DNA of 64,000 nt, from assembly GCA_947573795.1 (NCBI GenBank), contig CANPHE010000008.1, positions 1 to 64,000 of the forward strand, given 5' to 3'. The notes beneath the pieces are model-generated. The model ran no database searches. It was not told the DNA's origin and saw only the letters and a program-made list of their open reading frames with translations. The translations under genes and the position numbers were made by a program. The DNA is from an uncultured Alistipes sp. (lineage in GTDB: Bacteria > Bacteroidota > Bacteroidia > Bacteroidales > Rikenellaceae). This document shows positions 51,318-60,209 of the stretch, in pieces. Positions within the stretch are counted from its first letter, which is position 1. Every line of letters begins with the position of its first letter.

Positions 51318-52034
51318 ATGAGGACATTGAAGTTGGATAATCGCAATACGACACTCGTCGACAGCGTGGAGGAGAGCCTGATCCGGTATTTCAAAGAGCA
51401 GGGATTGCGTCCGGGAAGCAGCATTCCCAACGAAATCGAACTCGCCGCATCGCTCGGAGTCGGTCGGGCCGTTTTGCGCGAAGCTCTCAGCCGGTTCAAA
51501 ATGACGGGGATGGTCGTGTCACGGACGAAGAAGGGAATGATTCTCGGAGAACCTTCGCTGCTCAACGGCATGAAACGTTGCATCAACCCGCTCCTGATGA
51601 ACGAATCGACCCTGCGCGATATCCTCGAATTCCGCGTAGCCCTCGAAATCGGAATCAGCAGCAGCATATTCCGCAACATCACCCCGGCGGATATCGCCGA
51701 ACTGGAAGCGATCGTGAAGATGAGCCAGGTAATCGGCAACAACAAGTACGCTCCCGTAAGCGAACATCAGTTCCACACCAAGCTCTACGAAATCACGGGC
51801 AACCACATCATCTCCGAGTTCCAGGACGTGATCTATCCCGTGCTGGATTTCGTGAAGGAGAAGTACCGCGATTTTCTGGAACCCATCGAAACGGAGCTGA
51901 TACGCAGCGGCGAGTTGATGACGCACAGCCACCTGCTGGAATTCATCAAGGCCGGCGATCTCGAAGGATACAAACACGCCATCGAGGAGCATTTCAAACT
52001 CTACACGATCTATCTCGAGCGCATGAACAAGTAG
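51318..52034 (+). CDS. FCD-domain GntR regulator, NanR-like
   Basis: A 238-residue regulator. The N-terminal winged helix reads IPNEIELAASLGVGRAVLREALSRFKMTGMVVSR; the C-terminal all-helical FCD domain has the metal-binding histidines in EHQFHTKLYEITGNHI and THSHLLEF. FCD members include the sialic-acid regulator NanR of E. coli. Its place in the locus and the two matching FadR-type palindromes support a role as the local sialic-acid or ManNAc sensor. Confidence 0.9.
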   Translation: MRTLKLDNRNTTLVDSVEESLIRYFKEQGLRPGSSIPNEIELAASLGVGRAVLREALSRFKMTGMVVSRTKKGMILGEPSLLNGMKRCINPLLMNESTLRDILEFRVALEIGISSSIFRNITPADIAELEAIVKMSQVIGNNKYAPVSEHQFHTKLYEITGNHIISEFQDVIYPVLDFVKEKYRDFLEPIETELIRSGELMTHSHLLEFIKAGDLEGYKHAIEEHFKLYTIYLERMNK

Positions 52035-52222
52035 GCAGCGACCCAGCATGCGGGTTGCAGCCTGCGAAGCCCGTCTAAGAACCGGGTATTAGGAGGGAGG
52101 GGTAGCGAATATCCTTCATATCGTCTTTAGTACCCAGACCGAAGCGGGCCTTCGCCGCCGGAGGCTGCGGCCCGCGCGGCTCGGTGAGCCGCAACAAATC
52201 AACCCATAAAACATCCAAACCC
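52035..52222. repeat. Spacer with hairpin repeats
   Basis: No gene. Contains the CGAAGCCCGTCTAAGA block related to 5031-5052 and the hairpin GCGGCTC-GGT-GAGCCGC (52176-52192), the same stem as 4916-4932. No promoter seen for the second sialidase. Confidence 0.65.
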
Positions 52223-53389
52223 ATGACCATACGAACCTTCATCGCCTGGGCCATCGTCGCCCTGTGGGCGATCTCTATCTCGCATCCGTGCGTGGCACAA
52301 ACAAAACAAACGGCCCAAACCGACCCGGTCGACGTCTTCGTCGAAGGAGATGCCGGTTACGCCGGATACCGCATTCCGGTCATCGTCCGCGCGGCGGACG
52401 GAGCGCTGCTGGCCTTCGCCGAAGCGCGTCGCAACGACAAGCGCGATGCGGGGGATATCGACCTGGTGATGCGTCGTTCGACGGACGGCGGGCGAACCTG
52501 GGGCCCTATGACGATCGTCTGGGACGACGGTGCGAATACCTGCGGCAATCCCGCACCCGTGGTGATCGGCCGCAAGGGCGAGATCGTGATGCTGGCGACC
52601 TGGAACGCGGGTGCGGACCGCGAGCGGGCGATCGAGCGCCGCACGAGCACCGACACACGAAGGGTCTTCGTCCTGCGATCGATCGACCACGGTGCGAGCT
52701 GGAGCACCCCCCGTGAAATCACCGGGGAGGTCAAACGTCCGCAGTGGACCTGGTATGCGACCGGCCCCTGCCACGCCATCGAGAAGAAACACCGGCCCCA
52801 CAAAGGACGCCTCGTCGTTCCGGCCAACCACAAGCGGCTCGACGAGCACGACAACGTAACATCCTACTCGCAGCTGCTCTACTCCGACGATCGGGGCATC
52901 ACCTGGCACCTCGGCGCCGTCGCACAGCGCGGCGGCAACGAGAGCACCGTGGCCGAGACGAGCGACGGCGGGCTGCTCCTGAACATGCGGCATTACGACC
53001 GGGCGGACAGTCTGCGGCTCTATGCCGTGAGCGCCGACGGCGGCAGCGAGTGGTGCGACCAGGGGGAATGGCCCCAATTGCCCGAACCGCGCTGCCAGGG
53101 CAGCATGCTCAACCTCACGCGCCGCGGCATGCCGACCCGCACGCTGCTCTTTTCCAATCCGCTCCACCCCCGCAAGCGGCGGAACCTGTCGCTGAGCGTC
53201 AGCCACGACGACGGCCGCACCTGGAGCCATTACCGAACGATCTGCGCCGGTCCCGCCGCCTATTCCGATCTGGTACGGCTCGACGAACAGCATGTCGGCA
53301 TCCTGTATGAAAACGGCGACACGACGGACCTGTACCGCAAAATCTCGTTCGCAACGGTCGATATCGCCCCCCTGCTCAAGCAAAAATAG
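52223..53389 (+). CDS. Exo-alpha-sialidase, second copy, Sec-secreted
   Basis: A 388-residue GH33-type sialidase with a cleavable signal (AIVALWAISISHPCVAQ) and no lipobox, so periplasmic or released, unlike the first copy. It has YRIPVIV, the Asp region AGDIDLVMRR, and Asp boxes STDGGRTWG, SIDHGASWS, SDDRGITWH and SHDDGRTWS. The likely nucleophile Tyr is in AAYSDLV. The ATG at 52223 is chosen for the signal peptide. The sulfatase starts 5 bases downstream. Confidence 0.95.
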   Translation: MTIRTFIAWAIVALWAISISHPCVAQTKQTAQTDPVDVFVEGDAGYAGYRIPVIVRAADGALLAFAEARRNDKRDAGDIDLVMRRSTDGGRTWGPMTIVWDDGANTCGNPAPVVIGRKGEIVMLATWNAGADRERAIERRTSTDTRRVFVLRSIDHGASWSTPREITGEVKRPQWTWYATGPCHAIEKKHRPHKGRLVVPANHKRLDEHDNVTSYSQLLYSDDRGITWHLGAVAQRGGNESTVAETSDGGLLLNMRHYDRADSLRLYAVSADGGSEWCDQGEWPQLPEPRCQGSMLNLTRRGMPTRTLLFSNPLHPRKRRNLSLSVSHDDGRTWSHYRTICAGPAAYSDLVRLDEQHVGILYENGDTTDLYRKISFATVDIAPLLKQK

Positions 53390-53394
53390 GCTTT

Positions 53395-55092
53395 ATGAAC
53401 ATCCATCCGTTTTTTTCGCTGACCTGCTGCGGACTCGCAGCAGCGACGGCGACACCGGTCACGGCACGGCCGCAGAAACCCCGATCGCAGGAGCCCCGGC
53501 CCAATATCGTCGTGATTTTGGCCGACGACCTCGGCTATTCCGACCTGGGCTGCTACGGGAGCGAAATACGCACTCCGGTGCTCGACGCACTGGCCTCAGA
53601 CGGCGTACGCTTCACGCAGATGTATAACTCGGGCCGCAGCTGTCCGTCGCGCGCCTGCCTGCTCACGGGGCTCTATCCCCACCGGGTCGGCATCGGCGAG
53701 ATGGTACGTGACCACCGCGAGGCGTGGCCGGAGGGCTATCGCGGCTATCGCACCGACAACAACCTGACCATCGCCCAAGTGCTGAGCCGCGAAGGATACT
53801 ATACGGCCCTATCCGGGAAGTGGCACCTGGGCAAACATGCGACGCCCGTCGACTGCGGATTCGACGATTTCTACGGCTTCATGAACGGTGCGGCGCCTTA
53901 TTGGAACGAAGCTCGTTATGTCCGGCTGCCCGAATCGGCTCCGCGACGCGAATATCCCGAGGGGACTTTCTATGCGACGAATGCCATTACGGACTACGCG
54001 ATCGATTTCGTCCGTCGGGCCCAGGAGCAGCACAAACCGTTCTTCCTGCACCTCACCTACAATGCGCCCCACTTCCCGCTGCAAGCGCCCAAGGAGCGGA
54101 TCGACGCCTATATGGAGACCTATCTGCAAGGTTGGGACCGCATCCGCGCCGACCGTGAGCAACGGCTGCGCGCAGCGGGGCTGCTGCCCGACGGACAACG
54201 TATGGGAGCGCGGGGCGAAGTTCCGGCCAGCGCATTCATCGACGAGACCCGCCCGATCGAGGCCTGGGACGACCTGCCCGAAGAGACCCGCCGGGACCTT
54301 GCCCGCCGCATGGCGACCTATGCGGCGATGGTCGAGATCATGGACGAAAACATCGGACGCTTCATCGAGGCGTTGCGGACGGACGGAGTGCTGGACAATA
54401 CCCTGATTCTGTTTCTCTCCGACAACGGAGCCTGCGCCGAGTGGCACGAATTCGGATTCGACGGCCGCAGCGGCGTCGACTACCGCACCCACACCGGCGA
54501 CGCCCTGGAACGCATGGGACAGCGAGGCACCTATCACCACTACGGTACGGGGTGGGCCAACGTCTGCTGCGCACCGTTCCGCCTCTACAAACATTTCGCC
54601 CACGAAGGCGGAATCTCCACGCCGAGTATTCTGTGGTGGGGCGACCGGGTGCGCAACAAAGGCCGGATCGATCACCAGATGTGCCATTTCACGGACATCA
54701 TGACCACTTGTCTCGACGCGGCGGGCGCCCGGTTCCCCGAATCGTACGAGGGCCGGCAGTTGGTGCGACCCGAAGGCATCTCCATTCTGCCGATCGCCGC
54801 CGGACGCAAAATTCCCTCCCGCCCCATCTTCGCCGAGCACGAGGGCAACCGCATGGTACACATCGGACGCTGGAAATTAGTCGCATCCTATTACAACGGT
54901 CAGGAATGGGAGCTGTACGACATCGACCGCGACCGCACGGAACAGCATGACCTGGCCGCGAAATATCCGCGAAAAGTCGCCCGCATGGAACGGCTCTATT
55001 TCGACTGGGCGGAAGCGAACGGCGTATTGCCGTTTCCGCAGCTGATGAACGAATACGGCGGCACCCGAATGCGCATCTACAAGGAGCGGTAA
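53395..55092 (+). CDS. Sulfatase, serine-type
   Basis: A 565-residue exported sulfatase. The N-terminal metal motif is VILADDLGYSDLGCYG. The maturation motif reads SCPSRACLLTG, fitting [C/S]xPxR with serine as the residue converted to formylglycine, so an anaerobic sulfatase-maturase (AtsB/anSME) encoded elsewhere is required. FLSDNGAC and GKWHLGKH are further metal or substrate motifs. It would remove sulfate from sialylated mucin-type glycans beside the sialidase, 5 bases upstream. Confidence 0.93.
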   Translation: MNIHPFFSLTCCGLAAATATPVTARPQKPRSQEPRPNIVVILADDLGYSDLGCYGSEIRTPVLDALASDGVRFTQMYNSGRSCPSRACLLTGLYPHRVGIGEMVRDHREAWPEGYRGYRTDNNLTIAQVLSREGYYTALSGKWHLGKHATPVDCGFDDFYGFMNGAAPYWNEARYVRLPESAPRREYPEGTFYATNAITDYAIDFVRRAQEQHKPFFLHLTYNAPHFPLQAPKERIDAYMETYLQGWDRIRADREQRLRAAGLLPDGQRMGARGEVPASAFIDETRPIEAWDDLPEETRRDLARRMATYAAMVEIMDENIGRFIEALRTDGVLDNTLILFLSDNGACAEWHEFGFDGRSGVDYRTHTGDALERMGQRGTYHHYGTGWANVCCAPFRLYKHFAHEGGISTPSILWWGDRVRNKGRIDHQMCHFTDIMTTCLDAAGARFPESYEGRQLVRPEGISILPIAAGRKIPSRPIFAEHEGNRMVHIGRWKLVASYYNGQEWELYDIDRDRTEQHDLAAKYPRKVARMERLYFDWAEANGVLPFPQLMNEYGGTRMRIYKER

Positions 55093-55670
55093 TCCCGTTT
55101 CAAGTCGGGGGGGGGCTGCCGCCTCGGAGCCCCCCCCCTCGATAGAATCTTGTTCACCGACGGACTGTTCGCATCCGGCCGTTACCTTCCCGGGGGGGGC
55201 CGCAACCTTTTCCGGTCCCGCTACCACGCAGCCGGCATCCCAATCCTACGAAACCGATATTCCTTACTACGAAAAAAGTCCCGACCGAAGTCGAGACTTT
55301 TTTATTTGGTAACTATATCCGATTTTATACCGGCTCGGGTTCTCGGCCGTCATTTCATACTGATGGCTCGCGATCTTCGGCCACGGTCCCAATCGATCAT
55401 GCAGGGATGGAGTTATACCGACTGTCCTTTCAACGATCGAACCTCCCGCAGCCTAAACAAACCGGCATTAACTCGTCAACAATCGGGCTGTTCACAGACT
55501 AAATCGGCGCCGCCCCTTTTCAACGATCGAGCCGGTGTCCTAACTCAGTCCCTATGCAGACCTAACCTTTTAACGAACGGACTACATACAGACCAAACCG
55601 ATGCCGACCCTTTCAACGATCGGACCCCGATCCTGGAACAGGTCCCATGCCGACCGAACGAGCCGCCCTC
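55093..55670. repeat. Long spacer: G9/C9 hairpin and repeats
   Basis: No gene supported. A hairpin of nine Gs (55107-55115) and nine Cs (55130-55138) follows the sulfatase and should terminate it. G8 is at 55192-55199. A family 2 repeat (AACTATATCCGATTTTATACC, then GGCTCGGGTTCTCGGCCGTC) is at 55312-55360. A degenerate array then repeats CCTTTCAACGATCG at about 55426, 55516, 55566 and 55609 in units of 90, 50 and 43 bases. Confidence 0.7.
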
Positions 55671-56201
55671 TTAATTGACTTTGCGACGATCGGGCTCGTG
55701 GTCCGGCGAGGCCGCATCCATATCGATCTGCAACTTCACCATATTGATGGCCGTAGCCGCCGCCTCGTCGCCCTTATTGCCATAACGTCCGCCGCAACGG
55801 TCCAACGCCTGCTGCATGTCGTTCACAGTCAGCACCCCGAAGATGATCGGCATGTTCCACTGCAACTGCAACTGCGTAAGGCCCTGCGTCACGCCCTGGC
55901 AGATGAAATCGAAATGACGCGTTTCGCCCTGGATTACACAACCGAGTGCGATGACGGCATCCACATCGGTATACTCGGCGAAGAACTGCGCGCCCAACGA
56001 AAGTTCGAACGTCCCGGGAACGTACTTGATCTGGATATTCATATCGGGACACCCCGCGCGACGCAACGTCCGCACGGCACCTTCGAGCAACGCCTCGGTC
56101 ACTTCGCGGTTCCACTCGGCCACCACGATGCCGAAAGTCATATCCTCGGCCGACGGCAGCGGAGAGTCGAACTGGGAAAGATTATGATTCTTGGTCGCCA
56201 T
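55671..56201 (-). CDS. ribH: 6,7-dimethyl-8-ribityllumazine synthase
   Basis: A 176-residue enzyme of riboflavin synthesis, joining ribitylaminouracil and dihydroxybutanone phosphate. Motifs: FGIVVAEWNREVTEALLEGA, VPGTFELSLGA, AVIALGCVIQGETRHFDFIC, PIIFGVLTVNDMQQALDR with the family NDxxQA. A short extra N- and C-terminus brackets the standard 155-residue core. It is 10 bases after the TPR gene. No FMN riboswitch is seen upstream. Confidence 0.96.
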   Translation of the reverse strand: MATKNHNLSQFDSPLPSAEDMTFGIVVAEWNREVTEALLEGAVRTLRRAGCPDMNIQIKYVPGTFELSLGAQFFAEYTDVDAVIALGCVIQGETRHFDFICQGVTQGLTQLQLQWNMPIIFGVLTVNDMQQALDRCGGRYGNKGDEAAATAINMVKLQIDMDAASPDHEPDRRKVN

Positions 56202-56211
56202 CTCCTACCGA

Positions 56212-56895
56212 TTATTGAACGCCTCCCAGCAGTTTTTCAGCGTCGCGGGCCTCCATCGATGCCGGATACGACGTGAGGATTTCCTCGAAATAGGCGGCAG
56301 CCTTCGCCGTATTGCCCTGAGCCTTTTCGGCCAGACCGGCCTTGCGCAGGTACATCGGCGCCGTCATGTTGTTGTCGGCAGCCTTCACGGCCTTCTCATA
56401 GAACTTCACGGCAGCGGCATAGTTCTGCTGCTCGACGGCGGCATCGCCCTGCAAACCGTAGTTCTGGGCGTTGATGAGCGCACCGGGAAGCCCCTTCACG
56501 GGCGAGAACTTGGCCAGATAGTCCGCAGCGGTCTTGTAATCGCCCAAACGCAGGTAGCAGATACCGGCGTAATGCTTGGCCAGATTGCCCGACGGCGTAG
56601 AACCGTATTTCTCGATCACCTCCAGGAAACCGGCGCCGTTGGCATCGCCTTGCAGGGCCAGTTCGAAATCGGGATTCTCCTCCTCGAAACGATACTGCGC
56701 TTCGGCGATCATCTCGGCGGCCTTCTCCGCACGGGGCAGCGTGACGAGCGCACGATAGCCGAAAATCAGTGCAGCCACGCACAACAGTCCCAGGAAAATA
56801 CCGGCGATCTTACGTCCGTTCTCCTCGAAAAAAAGCTCCGTTTTGTTCATTGCCTCGCCGAGGGATTCCTGTTCGGCGACTTGCTGCTTTGCCAT
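56212..56895 (-). CDS. TPR protein with one membrane helix
   Basis: A 227-residue protein. Residues 1-30 are cytoplasmic, then one helix (KIAGIFLGLLCVAALIFGY), then TPR-like repeats (SGNLAKHYAGICYLRLGDYKTAADYLAKF, AAVKFYEKAVKAADNN, KAQGNTAKAAAYFEEIL). This layout resembles YfgM-like periplasmic chaperones and is common in Bacteroidota. It is first in a transcript with ribH; the -7 element CAAAGATA (TATCTTTG on the minus strand, 56946-56939) lies 44 bases upstream. Confidence 0.85.
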   Translation of the reverse strand: MAKQQVAEQESLGEAMNKTELFFEENGRKIAGIFLGLLCVAALIFGYRALVTLPRAEKAAEMIAEAQYRFEEENPDFELALQGDANGAGFLEVIEKYGSTPSGNLAKHYAGICYLRLGDYKTAADYLAKFSPVKGLPGALINAQNYGLQGDAAVEQQNYAAAVKFYEKAVKAADNNMTAPMYLRKAGLAEKAQGNTAKAAAYFEEILTSYPASMEARDAEKLLGGVQ

Positions 56896-57007
56896 AATGA
56901 ATTATCGTGTTTAGTTTAAAATTCCATACGATAGGCAGCAAAGATACAAAACTATTCACAATGTACAATGCCGTATCCGGTTTTTTTATATCTTTGGCTT
57001 CGTCTTA

Positions 57008-57144
57008 GATACTTCCGCTCGGCAAAATGCAAGTAAACTTGCTTTTGCCCTCCTCGCTTATTCGAACTTTGGCTCCGCCGAAGATACTTCCGCTCGGCAA
57101 TGTTCAAATAAATTTGACATTGCCCTCGCTTATTCGTATCTTTA
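57008..57144 (+). repeat. Tandem structured element before recF
   Basis: Two units, 75 bases apart (57008-57064 and 57083-57136), each starting GATACTTCCGCTCGGCAA and ending CGCTTATTCG. Each encloses a hairpin: GGCAAAA...TTTTGCC with GCAAG/CTTGC in unit 1, GGCAATGT...ACATTGCC in unit 2; the stems differ but stay paired. Unit 2 runs straight into TATCTTTA (57137-57144). TATCTTTG (56989-56996) precedes unit 1. A third copy is at 63967-64000 on the minus strand. Confidence 0.85.
57137..57144 (+). promoter_or_regulatory. -7 element next to recF start
   Basis: TATCTTTA, one base off consensus, only 4 bases before the recF ATG, so the message would be leaderless or start just inside the gene. Confidence 0.5.
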
Positions 57145-57148
57145 CGCC

Positions 57149-58330
57149 ATGTTCCTGAAGAAAATTTCGTTGCTGAACTTTAAAAACATCTCCGGAGAAG
57201 AACTCGCGTTCTGCCCCGGTATCAACTGTCTGGTCGGGGACAACGGCGCCGGAAAGACCAACGTGCTCGACGCCGTGCACTACCTCTCGATGTGCAAATC
57301 GTCGCTCGGAACGACCGACTCGCAAAGCATCCGCCACGGAACCGACTTCTTTCTGCTCGAAGGCCTCTATGCGAGCGACTCGGGTCGTAACGAAACGATC
57401 GCCTGCTCCTTTTCGCGCAAGGGCGGCAAGATACTCAAACGCAACGGCAAAGAGTACGAACGGCTGTCGGAGCACGTGGGATTGATTCCCGCCGTGATCG
57501 TCTCGCCGGCCGACAGCGTTCTGATAAGCGACGCGGCCGACGAGCGGCGCCGCTACCTCAACGCCTTCATTTCGCAGTTGGACCGGGCCTATCTCCAGGC
57601 CCTCGTGCGCTACAACGCCGTGCTGGCCGAACGCAACCGGCTGCTGAAGATGCACCCCGACGAGACGATGCTCGCGATCTACGACATGCAGCTCGTCGAA
57701 CACGGCAAAACGATCCACTCCCGGCGCCGGGAGTTCGTCGAGCGGTTGCAACCCGTCGTCGCGGAGTATTACCGCATCCTCTCGGACGACCGCGAACAGG
57801 TCGCGCTGCACTACAAATCGGAACTGAACGACCGACCGTTCGACGAAATTCTGCGCGACGCACGACAGAAGGACCTCGTGAACGAATTCACCACCGCAGG
57901 CATCCACCGCGACGACCTGACGCTGCGCATCGGCGACTATGCCCTGCGCAAATACGGCTCCCAAGGGCAGCAGAAAACCTTTCTGATCGCATTGAAGCTG
58001 GCACAATATACCGTCGTAACGAAGGAGAAAGGCGAAAAACCGTTGTTGCTGCTCGACGACCTGTTCGACAAACTGGACGGAGGACGCGTCGAACAGTTGT
58101 TGCGGCTCGTTTCCGACCGGGCATTCGGGCAGATTTTCATCACCGACTGCAATCCCATGCGTCTGCGCACGATCCTCGACCGTGCCGGAAGCGAATACCG
58201 GCTCTTCACGGTAGCGGGGGGCGCGGTGGCTTCCCCGACGCAGGACGGGCCGGATTCCCAAACACCCGATCCGGAGGCCTCGGAAGCACGAGCCGCGTCC
58301 GCAGACAATCCCAAATCCGACACCGTATGA
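57149..58330 (+). CDS. recF: DNA replication and repair protein RecF
   Basis: A 393-residue SMC-like ATPase that helps load RecA at gaps. Walker A is GDNGAGKTNVLDAVHYL; the signature is YGSQGQQKTFLIALKLAQ; Walker B is LLLLDDLFDKLD. Start MFLKKISLLNFKN is typical. The C-terminus has an extra 30-residue low-complexity tail (QTPDPEASEARAASADN). It overlaps dciA by 4 bases. Confidence 0.96.
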   Translation: MFLKKISLLNFKNISGEELAFCPGINCLVGDNGAGKTNVLDAVHYLSMCKSSLGTTDSQSIRHGTDFFLLEGLYASDSGRNETIACSFSRKGGKILKRNGKEYERLSEHVGLIPAVIVSPADSVLISDAADERRRYLNAFISQLDRAYLQALVRYNAVLAERNRLLKMHPDETMLAIYDMQLVEHGKTIHSRRREFVERLQPVVAEYYRILSDDREQVALHYKSELNDRPFDEILRDARQKDLVNEFTTAGIHRDDLTLRIGDYALRKYGSQGQQKTFLIALKLAQYTVVTKEKGEKPLLLLDDLFDKLDGGRVEQLLRLVSDRAFGQIFITDCNPMRLRTILDRAGSEYRLFTVAGGAVASPTQDGPDSQTPDPEASEARAASADNPKSDTV

Positions 58331-58617
58331 GACGCACGAAAACCATGCTGATGGGCGATCTGCTGGAAGAGTTTTTCCGACGTCCCTATATCGCCGCCAA
58401 GATCGCCGAGGGCAAATTACCCGATACCTGGCGTGCAATCGTCGGAGACCGGGCCGCCGACGTTACGACCGAATTGCGGCTCGATCGTCATATCCTCTAC
58501 GTGCGCATCCAGTCGAGCGTGCTGCGCTCGGAACTTTTCTACCAACGCGACGCGCTGCGCGACGAGATCAACCGACGTTCGGGAATGCAGTTGGTAAACG
58601 CCGTCATCGTCCGCTGA
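58327..58617 (+). CDS. DUF721/DciA-like protein
   Basis: A 96-residue protein of the DUF721 family; DciA members load the replicative helicase in many bacteria. Features: LLEEFFRRPYIAAKIAEGKLPDTWRAIVGDRAADVT and LYVRIQSSVLRSELFYQRDALRDEINRR. It overlaps the recF stop (ATGA, 58327-58330), a common pairing in this phylum that fits a role in DNA replication. Confidence 0.88.
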   Translation: MRRTKTMLMGDLLEEFFRRPYIAAKIAEGKLPDTWRAIVGDRAADVTTELRLDRHILYVRIQSSVLRSELFYQRDALRDEINRRSGMQLVNAVIVR

Positions 58618-58737
58618 ACCATCCCCGGCAGCCTTTCTATCTGCAAAAAAACGCCGCGCCACGGGTTTCGACACCTCATTCGCGACGCCACCGATTCCCG
58701 CTATTCAGGCTTGCACGTCAATCGAAGCACAAAAAAT

Positions 58738-58765
58738 ACCCGTCTCATCGAGGCGGGTCCATTTT
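58738..58765 (+). terminator. Terminator of recF-dciA
   Basis: 9-bp stem ACCCGTCTC/GAGGCGGGT with one T-G pair and a 3-base loop, followed by CCATTTTT. Confidence 0.8.
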
Positions 58766-58781
58766 TGAATTCTCCGAAAAA

Positions 58782-58812
58782 AGGCTGCCTGACTTTTATT
58801 GTCAGACAGCCT
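58782..58812 (-). terminator. Terminator of ompA
   Basis: Stem AGGCTGCCTGAC/GTCAGACAGCCT with one mismatch and a 7-base loop, with an A-run on its left that reads as a T-run on the minus strand. Confidence 0.85.
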
Positions 58813-58837
58813 CATTTCATCGCTTATCCGGACCGAA

Positions 58838-60037
58838 CTACTTGATAATTACGGCACGGTTGGCTTTCTGTACGTTTTCGAACGGACCGGCCTGGTTACC
58901 CTTGCCTTCGTAGGTCAGCTGCTTGGGGTTCACACCCAGCTTGACGAGGTAGTCGTAAACGTTCTTGGCACGGTTCTCGGCGACACGCTTGTTACCCGCA
59001 GCGGTACCCGTCTGCTGATCGGCATGGCCTTCGATCGTATATACCTTGTCCTTCGGACCGCTCTTGATAAGATCGGCCATCAGCTCCAGACGCGTCTTCT
59101 CCTTCGGCGTCAGCTTCGACATGCTGTAATCGTAGAGGATTACCGAAGCGGGCGACGAAGCATTGACCTTAGCAGCCTCGGCAGCGGCTTTCGCCTCGAC
59201 AACAGCCTTCGCAGCAGCATCCTTGGCGGCAGCCGCTTCAGCCTGCGCATCCTTCAGCTCCTTGTTCAGACGACCGTTGTCGGCCTGTGCTGCCGCGAGA
59301 GCCGCAGTTCCGGCTGCGACGGCATCCTGGAACGCACGAATATCATCCGCCGTATATCCGGCCACGCCGCGCTCGAAGTTGCGTTTGTTGAAACGATAGG
59401 TGATACCCACCGTACCACTCAGACCGAACAGGTAATTACCGTTCGTCGAAGCCGGGCAGATGCGCGAAGGCACGACCAGACTCTTGAGCTCGATATTGAA
59501 ATCGATGGCGTCCGACAGGCGGAACTTGTTGAGCAAACCGATCGAGAATGCGAACTGATTCGAAGTACCGCGGTGGCTGGAAGCCTGACTGCTATTCGTG
59601 AAGTTTCCCGACATAAAACCCGCACCGACGAAAGGCACGGCATAGTAGGCACGATCTTCGCGATAGCCGCCGACCCAGTTCGAGAAATTGATCATCAGGT
59701 CGCCGTGAATAAAAATGTAAGGCCACGAGATTTTGCCCAGATGCCGATCGAAGTTGGCGAACTTGCCGCCCTGCAACTGTCCGCGCAGACCCACGACGGG
59801 ATGCATCCACTTGGTCAGCGAAACATTGCCTTCGAATCCGATTCGTTTGGAATACGAGCCCTGATTGCCGCCGTTCGTCATTGCGGTACCGGCACCGATA
59901 CCGGCCGAAATCTCCCAGTTGTCCCAGAATCCGTTCGACACGAATCCGGCAAAACTCGGCTTCTTCGGTACGTCTTCCGCCCACACGGCGGTCGCAGCGA
60001 ATGCTACGAGCACGAAAGACAGGAATAATTTTTTCAT
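58838..60037 (-). CDS. OmpA-family outer-membrane protein
   Basis: A 399-residue protein. The ATG at 60037 gives the signal MKKLFLSFVLVAFAATAVWA. Residues 25-225 form an OmpA-like beta-barrel (GVGLRGQLQGGKF-type strands, ending TVGITYRFNKR). Residues 230-290 are an alanine-rich coiled coil (AAAAKDAAAKAVVEAKAAAE). The C-terminal 110 residues are the peptidoglycan-binding OmpA/MotB domain (IEGHADQQTG, NRAKNVYDYLVKLGV). It ties the outer membrane to the wall and is likely abundant. A -7 like TAACTTTA is at 60092-60085. Confidence 0.93.
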   Translation of the reverse strand: MKKLFLSFVLVAFAATAVWAEDVPKKPSFAGFVSNGFWDNWEISAGIGAGTAMTNGGNQGSYSKRIGFEGNVSLTKWMHPVVGLRGQLQGGKFANFDRHLGKISWPYIFIHGDLMINFSNWVGGYREDRAYYAVPFVGAGFMSGNFTNSSQASSHRGTSNQFAFSIGLLNKFRLSDAIDFNIELKSLVVPSRICPASTNGNYLFGLSGTVGITYRFNKRNFERGVAGYTADDIRAFQDAVAAGTAALAAAQADNGRLNKELKDAQAEAAAAKDAAAKAVVEAKAAAEAAKVNASSPASVILYDYSMSKLTPKEKTRLELMADLIKSGPKDKVYTIEGHADQQTGTAAGNKRVAENRAKNVYDYLVKLGVNPKQLTYEGKGNQAGPFENVQKANRAVIIK

Positions 60038-60148
60038 AACCGTTTTTCTTTGATATGCACTGAGGCGATCTTTGTATTTTGGTGTAAAGTTATATCTTTT
60101 TCTGCAAAGATCGTTCGTTTTCAACAAAAAAACATATAAAAAATCAAC

Positions 60149-60182
60149 AAAAAGGTCCGAAATATCTATTTCAGACCTTTTT
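60149..60182 (-). terminator. Terminator of nrdJ
   Basis: Stem AAAAAGGTC/GACCTTTTT extended inward by GAAAT/ATTTC after one mismatch; U-rich on either strand. It lies 28 bases after the nrdJ stop. Confidence 0.85.
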
Positions 60183-60209
60183 GCGATCCGATGATCGGGT
60201 ATTTTCCGA

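Noticed and set aside
55420..55660. CRISPR-like array
   Set aside because: The repeats are only about 14 bases, imperfect, unevenly spaced, and no cas gene is near.
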